Assembly: GCA_034722175.1 (NCBI GenBank)
Contig: JAYENR010000119.1
Span: forward strand, 1 to 13,174
Direction: 5' to 3'
Origin: Thiomicrorhabdus sp034722175
Lineage (GTDB): Bacteria; Pseudomonadota; Gammaproteobacteria; Thiomicrospirales; Thiomicrospiraceae
DNA: 13,174 nucleotides
The position numbers and the translations under genes were made by a program. The notes under the pieces are model-generated. The model saw only the letters and a list, made by a program, of their open reading frames with translations, ran no database searches and was not told where the DNA came from. Shown piece after piece: positions 6,846-13,174 of the stretch; the first letter of the stretch is position 1; the number at the start of each line of letters is the position of its first letter.

Positions 6846-8239
6846 TAGTTCTTTTCTCCTGAAACTGCTTTCCATCTCTTAGCGACCTGACCGACACTAC
6901 CCGCACCCATCACTAATACCACATCATCGTCTTGCAACACTTCATTGGTAATATCATCTAGCTGATCAAAACTTTCTGCATAGATACCTTGGTGCCCACC
7001 TCGTAAACGCATCGCTTGCAATAATGACTTTGAATCAAAGGATGGCAATACCGCTTCACCTGCCGCATAGACATCCGTCAAAATCACCACGTCCGCTTCT
7101 AACAAAGCCTGGACAAAATCATCAAACAGATCACGAGTACGTGAGTAACGGTGTGGCTGAAAAACTAAGACCAGACGTTGAGCTTTAAAGGCTTCTTTGG
7201 CGGTACGAATCGTAGCGGTAAGTTCTGTTGGATGGTGGCCATAATCATCTACTAAAGTAACAGCCTGACCACCAATTTGACGTTGTGGATAGACCTCAAA
7301 ACGTCGACCTACGCCACCAAATTGATTCAATGCCTGTTGAATGGCAGGCACCTCTACATTCAATTCTAGCGCAATGGCAATCGCCGCCAAGGCGTTTTGC
7401 ACATTATGCAGACCAGGTACATTTAAAGTCACATCAAAGCTCTGTTCACGACCTACCAATACTTGAAAATGCATCTTTAAACCATCAGCTTTGACATTGA
7501 TTGCACGAATATCCGCCTGCTCGTCAAAGCCATAAGTCATCGCTTTACGGGTTAACTTTGGCAACATTTTACGGACATTTTCATCATCCAAACAGACAAT
7601 CGCTAATCCATAAAAAGGCAAGCCATGGATAAATTCTAAAAAGGTGTTTTCAAGTATTTGATAGTCACCCTGATAAGTTTCCATATGGTCTTCATCAATA
7701 TTGGTGACCACAGACATCATAGGAGTAAGGTGTAAAAAAGAAGCGTCCGACTCATCCGCTTCAGCGACCAGATATTTACTCGAACCTAAACGCGCATTAG
7801 CGCCAACTTGGTTCAGCTGCCCACCAATCACAAAAGTAGGATCTAAGCCACCTTGAGTCAATACTGCTGCCGTTAAACTTGTCGTGGTGGTTTTACCATG
7901 CGTACCGGCAATGGCAATTCCAAAACGCATACGCATCAACTCTGCCAACATCTCAGCACGGGGAATCACTGGAATACGGGCCTGCTTAGCCCACTCTACT
8001 TCAGGGTTATCGGTTGGTATAGCGGTAGAAACCACCACAACATCGCTCTGTTTAACATGACCTGCATCATGACCTAATTGAATTAACGCTCCCAAGCTTT
8101 CAAGCCTGGCAACCGTTGAATTGCGCTTCAGGTCTGAACCACTGACGGTGTAGCCTAAATTTAAACAGACTTCAGCAATACCGGCCATACCGACACCACC
8201 AATACCGACAAAATGGATCTGTTTAACCTTCTCTTTCAT
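6845..8239 (-). CDS. murC: UDP-N-acetylmuramate--L-alanine ligase MurC
   Basis: MurC adds L-alanine to UDP-MurNAc with ATP, starting the peptidoglycan stem peptide in the cytoplasm. The 464 residues include the N-terminal Rossmann motif GIGGVGMAG (12-20) and the Mur-ligase P-loop AGTHGKTTTT (111-120). The EADESDASFLHLTPMMSVVTNIDEDHMETY central-domain signature is present, as are DDYGHHPTE and VFQPHRYSRT in the C-terminal domain. The length is normal for the family. It starts at ATG 8239 with a modest TAGG five bases upstream. It is the first gene of a murC-ddl-ftsQ-ftsA run and overlaps ddl by one base. murG, the common upstream neighbour, is missing; a noncoding region with a tandem repeat lies there instead, presumably with the promoter for this block. 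Confidence 0.98.
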   Translation of the reverse strand: MKEKVKQIHFVGIGGVGMAGIAEVCLNLGYTVSGSDLKRNSTVARLESLGALIQLGHDAGHVKQSDVVVVSTAIPTDNPEVEWAKQARIPVIPRAEMLAELMRMRFGIAIAGTHGKTTTTSLTAAVLTQGGLDPTFVIGGQLNQVGANARLGSSKYLVAEADESDASFLHLTPMMSVVTNIDEDHMETYQGDYQILENTFLEFIHGLPFYGLAIVCLDDENVRKMLPKLTRKAMTYGFDEQADIRAINVKADGLKMHFQVLVGREQSFDVTLNVPGLHNVQNALAAIAIALELNVEVPAIQQALNQFGGVGRRFEVYPQRQIGGQAVTLVDDYGHHPTELTATIRTAKEAFKAQRLVLVFQPHRYSRTRDLFDDFVQALLEADVVILTDVYAAGEAVLPSFDSKSLLQAMRLRGGHQGIYAESFDQLDDITNEVLQDDDVVLVMGAGSVGQVAKRWKAVSGEKN

Positions 8240-8320
8240 GGCAACCTATTCTTTGTAAAGTTCAACATATATAAAGCAATATGATACCGTGGTTTGCTTG
8301 GCGTTAAGAGTGATTATTAA

Positions 8321-8394
8321 CAAGAAATGGATTTTTTTTACAAAAAAATAAACAGGACAAGAAATGGATTTTTTTTACAAAAAAATAAACAGGA
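8321..8394. repeat. Perfect tandem duplication of a 37-bp A/T-tract unit
   Basis: Positions 8321-8357 and 8358-8394 are identical head-to-tail copies starting CAAGAAATGG and ending AAACAGGA. Each copy contains a run of eight Ts and a run of seven As separated by AC, giving an inverted repeat ATTTTTTT/AAAAAAAT around a TAC loop. The pair lies in the 189-bp gap between the unrecognised gene at 8429-8788 and murC, about 82 bases upstream of the murC start. Poly-A/T tracts of this kind bend DNA, so an effect on murC transcription is possible. Recent slippage or recombination duplication is the simplest origin. The rest of the gap (8240-8320, 8395-8428) shows no gene and only weak promoter-like boxes such as TATCAT near 8283. 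Confidence 0.9.
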
Positions 8395-8428
8395 CTTTGA
8401 ATTGATTAGAAAAAGCGTGATTAAAATG

Positions 8429-8788
8429 CTATTGAAGCGTCGATCTGTTTTTAGAGTCTTCGGAACTCAATAGGCCTGGTGATTCCACAGGCAAAGGAAT
8501 CACCCAGTAATACTGACCTAAAATGGCCGCCAATTCCGTTGGTTTTTTTAGTGGATCAGTGAGTTCAAAATGATTGAGTGAGGAACTATGTAGCACCTTA
8601 GTTGTCATCGCCTCTTCAATCATCAACAAAATCAAATCCGCTCCCTCACCTATTAAAGATCCTTCGCTAGGATTCCACCACAACAAACGTTCTGGATAGG
8701 CCTGTTCAAAACTCGGTAAAGGGACAAGTTCTAACTGAATCCACTCAAGTGGCTGAGGATGTTCGGCATGATCGTTTTTATTTTTCAT
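8429..8788 (-). CDS. Hypothetical protein of 119 residues, not recognised
   Basis: I do not recognise this protein. It is acidic and soluble-looking, has no signal peptide and contains no cysteine. The N-terminus is hydrophilic (MKNKNDHAEHPQ), followed by LEWIQLELVPLPSFEQAYPERLLWWNPSEGSL. A short hydrophobic stretch, GADLILLMIEEAM (about 49-61), looks too short and charged for a membrane span. QYYWVIPLPVESPG follows near the end. The absence of cysteine argues against SufE, SufU or SufA, which might be expected after sufS. It lies beyond a terminator that follows sufS (76-bp gap), so it may have its own promoter. The ATG has no convincing ribosome-binding site. Codon use looks like its neighbours, and no other long frame competes here, so it is probably a real lineage-specific gene. 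Confidence 0.6.
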   Translation of the reverse strand: MKNKNDHAEHPQPLEWIQLELVPLPSFEQAYPERLLWWNPSEGSLIGEGADLILLMIEEAMTTKVLHSSSLNHFELTDPLKKPTELAAILGQYYWVIPLPVESPGLLSSEDSKNRSTLQ

Positions 8789-8817
8789 AAAATAATCATA
8801 CCGTAAATAAAGCTTTT

Positions 8818-8853
8818 AAAAAAATGAGGTGTTTTGCCATTGCAACAAACACC
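8818..8853 (-). terminator. Rho-independent terminator after sufS
   Basis: On the minus strand GGTGTTT (complement of 8847-8853) pairs with AAACACC (complement of 8828-8834) around a 12-base loop. The stem is followed after TCA by seven Ts (complement of 8818-8824). It begins about a dozen bases past the sufS stop and lies before the start of the small gene at 8788, so it plausibly ends the suf operon. Confidence 0.75.
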
Positions 8854-8864
8854 CTTCATAGAAC

Positions 8865-10094
8865 CTAAAGTAGCATCTCTTTGGCATCAATGATTGATTC
8901 AACTAAACGATCAATATCTTGTTTATTGTTATAGACACCTAAAGAAGCACGAATGGTCGCGGGTACATCAAAATGCTGCATAACCGGCATCGCACAGTGG
9001 TGACTGGCACGAACGGCCACCCCATCTTGATCCATTAAGGTTGCCATATCGTGAGGGTGCGCGCCCTCTAAAATAAACGATACAACCCCACCTTTATTTT
9101 CGGCTTCACCAATAATACGCACACCTTCAATCGCTTTAAGCTGTTCGGTGGCGTACTTTAATAGTTCCGCTTCATAAGCCGCGATACGGTCTAAGCCAAT
9201 CTCTTGCATAAACTTCATTGCAGCGGCCAAACCAATTGCACCTGAAATATGCGGTGTCCCAGCCTCAAACTTGTAGGGCAGAACATTGTATTCCGTCTTT
9301 TCAAAGGTGACTGAGTAGATCATGTCACCACCACCTTGATACGGAGGCATCACATCTAAAAGCGCTTCTTTACCGTACAGCACACCGATTCCAGTTGGGC
9401 CATACATCTTATGACCTGACAACGCATAAAAATCACAACCGATATCCTGCACATCAACCGTCATATGGGGTGTGGCTTGAGCACCATCAATCAATACTTT
9501 TGCACCAACTGAGTGTGCAATCTCAGTCATCTCTTTAACAGGATTAATGGTTCCCAGAGCATTCGACATATGGGTAATTGAAAGTAGCTTGGTTTTTTCT
9601 GAGACCAAGTTTTTTAGAGCATTCAGACAAACTTCACCACGATCATTCATGCGCAATACAATCAGGCGAATGCCCATTTGATCACGTAACAGTTGCCACG
9701 GCACGATGTTCGAGTGATGCTCCATCTCGGTGACAATCACTTCATCACCGGCTTTTAAATTGGCCTGTCCCCAGCTATGAGCCACCAAGTTAATCGCTTC
9801 GGTCGTGCCACGAACAAACACAACTTCTTTAGTCGACTTAGCATTCAAAAACTGACGTGTGGTTTCACGTGCGCCTTCGTACAGTTCCGTAGCACGTTCA
9901 CTTAAACCGTATACACCGCGATGCACATTGGCATTTTGCTCACGATAATAACGATCTAAGGCTTCAATTACCATTAATGGTTTTTGGGAGGTCGCCCCTG
10001 CATCCAAATAAACTAATGGCTGACCATTTTCAACTTGTTGTAAAATTGGGAATTGTGCACGAATTTGTGCAAAATCTAACACGCTGCCATCCAT
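8865..10094 (-). CDS. sufS: Cysteine desulfurase SufS
   Basis: SufS is a PLP-dependent class V aminotransferase-fold enzyme. It takes sulfur from L-cysteine and passes it as persulfide, normally via SufE or SufU, to SufB for Fe-S cluster assembly. The 409 residues begin MDGSVLDFAQIRAQFPIL and include LDAGATSQKP (30-39) and the EMEHHSNIVPW segment (123-133). The PLP lysine is K229 in SGHKMYGPTG. The active-site cysteine is C367 in VRASHHCAMPVM, matching K226 and C364 of E. coli SufS. This is the type II (SufS/CsdA-like) active-site loop and not the IscS type. The ATG follows the sufD stop after three bases, so the genes are co-transcribed and probably coupled. No SufE, SufU or SufT gene follows in this window. 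Confidence 0.97.
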   Translation of the reverse strand: MDGSVLDFAQIRAQFPILQQVENGQPLVYLDAGATSQKPLMVIEALDRYYREQNANVHRGVYGLSERATELYEGARETTRQFLNAKSTKEVVFVRGTTEAINLVAHSWGQANLKAGDEVIVTEMEHHSNIVPWQLLRDQMGIRLIVLRMNDRGEVCLNALKNLVSEKTKLLSITHMSNALGTINPVKEMTEIAHSVGAKVLIDGAQATPHMTVDVQDIGCDFYALSGHKMYGPTGIGVLYGKEALLDVMPPYQGGGDMIYSVTFEKTEYNVLPYKFEAGTPHISGAIGLAAAMKFMQEIGLDRIAAYEAELLKYATEQLKAIEGVRIIGEAENKGGVVSFILEGAHPHDMATLMDQDGVAVRASHHCAMPVMQHFDVPATIRASLGVYNNKQDIDRLVESIIDAKEMLL

Positions 10095-10097
10095 GAA

Positions 10098-11465
10098 TTA
10101 ACCGTTATGTTTGTTTAATTTTTGAGAAAGAATATCCGCAATCCAATTGCGAATTTCTACTTGATTAATGCTCTCGACTGGTTCTAATAAAAATGCTTCG
10201 GTAATCATTTGAATCGCTTGTGGTTTTTTAATACCACGTGCCTGCAAATAGAAGATCTGATCAGCACTGATCTGCCCCGTTGCTGAACCATGTGAACACT
10301 TCACATCATCCGCATAGATCTCTAACTGAGGTTTGCTATCCATTTTGGCTGTCTTCGACAATAACAAATTTTTGTTATCCATCTGACCATCCGTTTTTTG
10401 TGCCGCACGTGCCACTTTAATCATGCCATCAAACACACCAACCGCTTGACCATCTAATACATACTTATGTAACTGCTGGCTCAAACCATTCAGATCATTG
10501 TGTCCCGTATAGGTACGCGAATCAACCGTTTGTCTGTCCCTTGCATAGCAAGCACTATTTTGAATGGTTTCAATATGGTCACCATTCATTTCTAAATGAT
10601 TCTGATGACGTGAAACCAAGCTACCCACACCCGCATAGAAGCTATTAAATAGGCTATTTGCACCTTGTTTAATAAACTGATTATTGAAGTAGTAACCTTG
10701 AACATTCTGCTCTTGCAAAATGACCTGCTTCACACGTGCGTATTTAGCGACATCAATTTGAGTCACGACATTAGTGGAGGCATTAAACTCAGTTTGCTCG
10801 GATAAACTCACATAAGCTTCAACCAAGGTCAGTTCAGCATTTTCTTCTACCACAATCCGGTTACGCAGGTTAGAAACATGCTGATTTTGGGTTTGAACAT
10901 GCAATACAAAAATCGGCATTTCAACAGTCGTATTGGCTTTAACTTGAAGGTTAAAACCATCGTTTAATAACATACTGTTTAATAGACCAAAAGGTTCTTT
11001 GGCAACCGTCTCTTCACTCGCCGTTAAACCATCAATATAAACCGGTACTTCACTGGCATCGTTAGTTGACTCAATCGTTATCCCCTTAGGCAAGCCTGAT
11101 AGATCATCGGATAAATTTTCACTAAACCAACCATCAATCAGCACAATACGTGTGGCCGGATAGCTCGGTAAAAATGGCGCAATATCAGCCATTGAGACTT
11201 GGCTCAGACCTTCTAGACGGTAATGAGTCTGTAGAAAACCTGTTAGATTAGTGTAACCCCAGTCTTCATCACGACGAGTTGGAAACCCCGTTTGCATAAA
11301 CTGTTGCTGAGCCTGTTGACGTAATTGAACCACACCTGTTTTATCACAGGCTTTGTTTAAGTCATCCGTTAACTGAGCATAATGTGCCATTGCAGACTTA
11401 ATGGCGGGTGAGAACTTCTTAGCCAATGCCTTATGCTCCCTGATGCTGCTGAATGATTTCATCAT
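10098..11465 (-). CDS. sufD: Fe-S cluster assembly protein SufD
   Basis: SufD is the SufB paralogue in the cytoplasmic SufBC2D scaffold and is needed for iron acquisition by the complex. The product is 455 residues from the start chosen here. The N-terminal helical part contains the family motif GFPTRRDEDWGYT. The long beta-helix core includes SRHQNHLEMNGDHIE and ACYARDRQTVDSRTYTGHNDLNG. The conserved DDVKCSHGSATG follows, with the histidine near residue 392 corresponding to the functional E. coli H360. The C-terminus is YLQARGIKKPQAIQMITEAF. The frame is open to 11537, but the ATG-ATG pair at 11465/11462 has GGAAGAG about 8 bases upstream and a sensible N-terminus. It overlaps the end of sufC by 35 bases. 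A TTG or a later ATG cannot be excluded as the true start. Confidence 0.93.
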   Translation of the reverse strand: MMKSFSSIREHKALAKKFSPAIKSAMAHYAQLTDDLNKACDKTGVVQLRQQAQQQFMQTGFPTRRDEDWGYTNLTGFLQTHYRLEGLSQVSMADIAPFLPSYPATRIVLIDGWFSENLSDDLSGLPKGITIESTNDASEVPVYIDGLTASEETVAKEPFGLLNSMLLNDGFNLQVKANTTVEMPIFVLHVQTQNQHVSNLRNRIVVEENAELTLVEAYVSLSEQTEFNASTNVVTQIDVAKYARVKQVILQEQNVQGYYFNNQFIKQGANSLFNSFYAGVGSLVSRHQNHLEMNGDHIETIQNSACYARDRQTVDSRTYTGHNDLNGLSQQLHKYVLDGQAVGVFDGMIKVARAAQKTDGQMDNKNLLLSKTAKMDSKPQLEIYADDVKCSHGSATGQISADQIFYLQARGIKKPQAIQMITEAFLLEPVESINQVEIRNWIADILSQKLNKHNG

Positions 11466-12195
11466 AACCGTTCTCTTCCAGCTCGTGAACCAGTTCAAAC
11501 CCACCTGACTTGACAATACGACCGTTATATAAAACATGCACGTGATCTGGCTTAATGTAATCTAAAAGACGCTGATAATGCGTGACCACAATAAAACTTC
11601 TGTCTTCAGAACGTAACGCATTGACCCCGTTTGCCACGACACGTAATGCATCAATGTCCAAACCTGAATCCGTTTCATCTAAGATACATAACTTTGGCTC
11701 TAATAAAGCCATTTGGAAAATATCGTTACGTTTCTTTTCACCACCCGAGAAACCAACATTAACGGAGCGTTCAAGCAGGTCGGCACGCATATCTAACAGT
11801 TCAATTTTTGCTTTTGCATATTCATCAAAATCAAACATATCTAAAGGCGCTTGACCTTTCTCTTCACGAATCGCATTCACCGCTGTCTGCATAAACAACT
11901 TATTACTGACACCTGGAATCTCTACTGGATACTGAAACGCCAGAAACAGACCTTTACGTGCACGTTCTGCCGAATCAAGTTCTAATAGATCTTCACCATC
12001 AAATTCAACTGATCCAGCCGTGACCTCATAGTCTTCACGTCCTGCAAGCACACTGGCTAAGGTACTTTTACCCGAGCCATTTGGCCCCATAATGGCATGC
12101 ACTTCACCCGGTTTCACTTCAATATTCAGACCTTTTAAGATCTGCTTTTCTGTTTCTTCTACTTGTGCTTCTAGGTTTTCGACTTTTAATAACAT
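11431..12195 (-). CDS. sufC: Fe-S cluster assembly ATPase SufC
   Basis: SufC is an ABC-type ATPase without membrane domains. It dimerises on SufB-SufD and drives the conformational change that exposes the cluster assembly site. The 254 residues, a normal length, carry Walker A GPNGSGKST (37-45), the Q-loop FQYP (87-90) and the ABC signature FSGGEKKRN (149-157). Walker B/D-loop ILDETDSGLD (171-180) and the switch histidine H206 in VVTHYQR are also present. The EKKRNDI and DETDSGLD variants are typical of SufC and separate it from transporter ATPases. It starts at ATG 12195 with only a poor A-rich ribosome-binding region, 60 bases after sufB. Its 3' end overlaps sufD, whose ribosome-binding site lies inside the sufC coding sequence. 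Confidence 0.98.
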   Translation of the reverse strand: MLLKVENLEAQVEETEKQILKGLNIEVKPGEVHAIMGPNGSGKSTLASVLAGREDYEVTAGSVEFDGEDLLELDSAERARKGLFLAFQYPVEIPGVSNKLFMQTAVNAIREEKGQAPLDMFDFDEYAKAKIELLDMRADLLERSVNVGFSGGEKKRNDIFQMALLEPKLCILDETDSGLDIDALRVVANGVNALRSEDRSFIVVTHYQRLLDYIKPDHVHVLYNGRIVKSGGFELVHELEENGYDEIIQQHQGA

Positions 12196-12255
12196 GGTTT
12201 TAATACTTTTTTAAATTCAATTTTGACGATAAATTAAGGGCGCTATAACAGCCGT

Positions 12256-13174
12256 TTAACCAACCGAGCCTTCTAAACTGATGGCTAATAACTCTTCGGC
12301 TTCTTGAGCGAACTCAAGTGGTAGCTCACTAAACACGTCTTTACAGAAACCGTTTACGATCATTGAGATCGCATCCTGCTCACTGATTCCACGCTGTTTA
12401 CAGTAAAACAACTGGTCTTCACCAATTCTTGAAGTGGTTGCTTCATGTTCAAGTTGTGCGGTTGGATTTTCTACTTCAATATACGGAAAGGTATGTGCAC
12501 CACATTGATCGCCAATTAGCATCGAATCACACTGTGTGAAGTTACGTGCTCCTTCCGCTGAAGCGGCAATTTTGACTTGTCCACGATAGGTGTTTTCACT
12601 TTTACCGGCCGACAAACCTTTTGAGATAATCGTACTGCGAGTGTTTTTACCAAGGTGAATCATTTTGGTTCCGGTATCGGCTTGCTGACGATTATTGGTC
12701 AACGCAACCGAGTAGAACTCACCAATGGAGTTGTCACCCTTTAAGATACAGCTCGGGTACTTCCAAGTAATTGCAGAACCCGTTTCAGCTTGAGTCCAAG
12801 ATAACTTCGAGTTCTTACCTTCACAGATTCCACGCTTAGTCACAAAGTTTAGGATTCCACCCTCACTATCTTCATCACCCGGATACCAGTTTTGAACCGT
12901 AGAGTATTTTACTTCGGCATCTTCATGCACAATCACCTCTACCACGGCAGCATGTAACTGATAGGTGTCACGCACGGGGGCTGAACACCCTTCAAGATAA
13001 CTGACATAACTGCCCTTTTCAGCAATCAGAATAGTACGTTCAAACTGACCTGTTTTAGCTTCATTTATACGGAAATAGGTTGAAAGATCGATTGGGCAAT
13101 GCACGCCTTCCGGAATATATACAAAGGTACCATCCGAGGCGACGGCAGAATTTAAGGCGGCAAAATAGTTGTCG
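12256..13174 (-). CDS. sufB: Fe-S cluster assembly protein SufB (C-terminal part, cut by the window edge)
   Basis: SufB is the scaffold subunit on which the nascent Fe-S cluster is built, receiving sulfur from SufS. The frame is open to the right edge, giving about 305 C-terminal residues; roughly 190 N-terminal residues and the start lie outside. The first visible residues, DNYFAALNSAVASDGTFVYIPEG, precede the GTG at 13104, so that GTG is an internal valine and not the start. Conserved blocks include CPIDLSTYFRINEAKTGQFERT, KRGICEGKNSKLSWTQAETGSAITWKYPS and DQCGAHTFPYIEVENPTAQ. The cysteine in the last block corresponds to the catalytic C405 of E. coli. LEHEATTSRIGEDQLFY carries the H-E pair, and the protein ends KDVFSELPLEFAQEAEELLAISLEGSVG. 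Any operon regulator such as IscR or SufR would be to the right. Confidence 0.98.
   Translation of the reverse strand, partial: DNYFAALNSAVASDGTFVYIPEGVHCPIDLSTYFRINEAKTGQFERTILIAEKGSYVSYLEGCSAPVRDTYQLHAAVVEVIVHEDAEVKYSTVQNWYPGDEDSEGGILNFVTKRGICEGKNSKLSWTQAETGSAITWKYPSCILKGDNSIGEFYSVALTNNRQQADTGTKMIHLGKNTRSTIISKGLSAGKSENTYRGQVKIAASAEGARNFTQCDSMLIGDQCGAHTFPYIEVENPTAQLEHEATTSRIGEDQLFYCKQRGISEQDAISMIVNGFCKDVFSELPLEFAQEAEELLAISLEGSVG

Noticed and set aside
6846..6875. Ten-residue N-terminal extension of Ddl from an upstream start
   Set aside because: The TAATG junction with murC and the AGGAG upstream of 6845 favour the shorter form, which begins directly at the conserved first strand.
8321..8394. 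Tandem repeat as a CRISPR array or phage attachment site
   Set aside because: There are only two directly abutting copies with no spacers, no cas genes and no integrase nearby.
8429..8788. Small gene after sufS as SufE, SufU, SufA or SufT
   Set aside because: It has no cysteine and none of the motifs of those families, and a terminator separates it from sufS.
11466..11537. 24-residue N-terminal extension of SufD
   Set aside because: It would overlap sufC by more than 100 bases, encodes residues unlike SufD N-termini, and has a worse ribosome-binding site than the ATG-ATG pair at 11462-11465.
12241..12255. GC-rich imperfect inverted repeat just after the sufB stop as a terminator
   Set aside because: The pairing is imperfect and not followed directly by a T-run, and sufC follows closely in the same operon.
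13102..13104. GTG at 13104 as the sufB start
   Set aside because: The frame continues upstream to the window edge with conserved SufB sequence (FAALNSAVASDGTFVYIPEG), so this is an internal codon.

Overview
The window reads as chromosomal core DNA of a moderately AT-rich Gammaproteobacterium. Protein-level resemblance and gene order (secA, a DUF721 gene, lpxC and the ftsA-ftsQ-ddl-murC block next to a sufBCDS operon) would fit a Thiomicrospira/Hydrogenovibrio-like sulfur-oxidiser. That placement is an impression from recall, not a search result. No phage, CRISPR, tRNA or rRNA gene was seen, and almost all coding sequence is housekeeping.

Layout from left to right. (1) 1-1989, minus strand: the first 663 residues of SecA, the preprotein translocase motor, running off the left edge. 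(2) 2122-2568, plus strand: a DUF721/DciA-type protein divergent from secA. It is the only plus-strand gene, and its end is separated from the end of lpxC by a strong bidirectional terminator. (3) 2624-3541, minus: lpxC, the committed step of lipid A synthesis. (4) 3542-3923: a 382-bp gap where most relatives carry ftsZ. It holds a 160-bp MITE-like element with 18-bp perfect terminal inverted repeats and a TAATA duplication, a candidate lpxC promoter and a weak hairpin at the end of ftsA. (5) 3924-8239, minus: ftsA, ftsQ, ddl and murC, a tightly packed part of the division and cell-wall (dcw) cluster, transcribed murC to ddl to ftsQ to ftsA. (6) 8240-8428: a noncoding gap with a perfect 37-bp tandem duplication rich in A/T tracts. 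(7) 8429-8788, minus: a small unrecognised gene. (8) 8865-13174, minus: sufS, sufD, sufC and the C-terminal part of sufB, an Fe-S cluster assembly operon closed by a terminator after sufS.

Functionally, MurC and Ddl supply peptidoglycan precursor chemistry, and FtsQ and FtsA build the divisome. LpxC supplies the outer membrane and SecA drives export. DciA would serve replicative helicase loading. SufBCDS builds Fe-S clusters using SufS-derived sulfur on the SufBC2D scaffold.

The main irregularities are the absence of ftsZ between ftsA and lpxC with a mobile element in its place, the cut-off of the dcw cluster directly upstream of murC (no murG or murB), the tandem A-tract repeat there, and the orphan gene between the suf and dcw blocks. 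I found no convincing undescribed multi-gene system.
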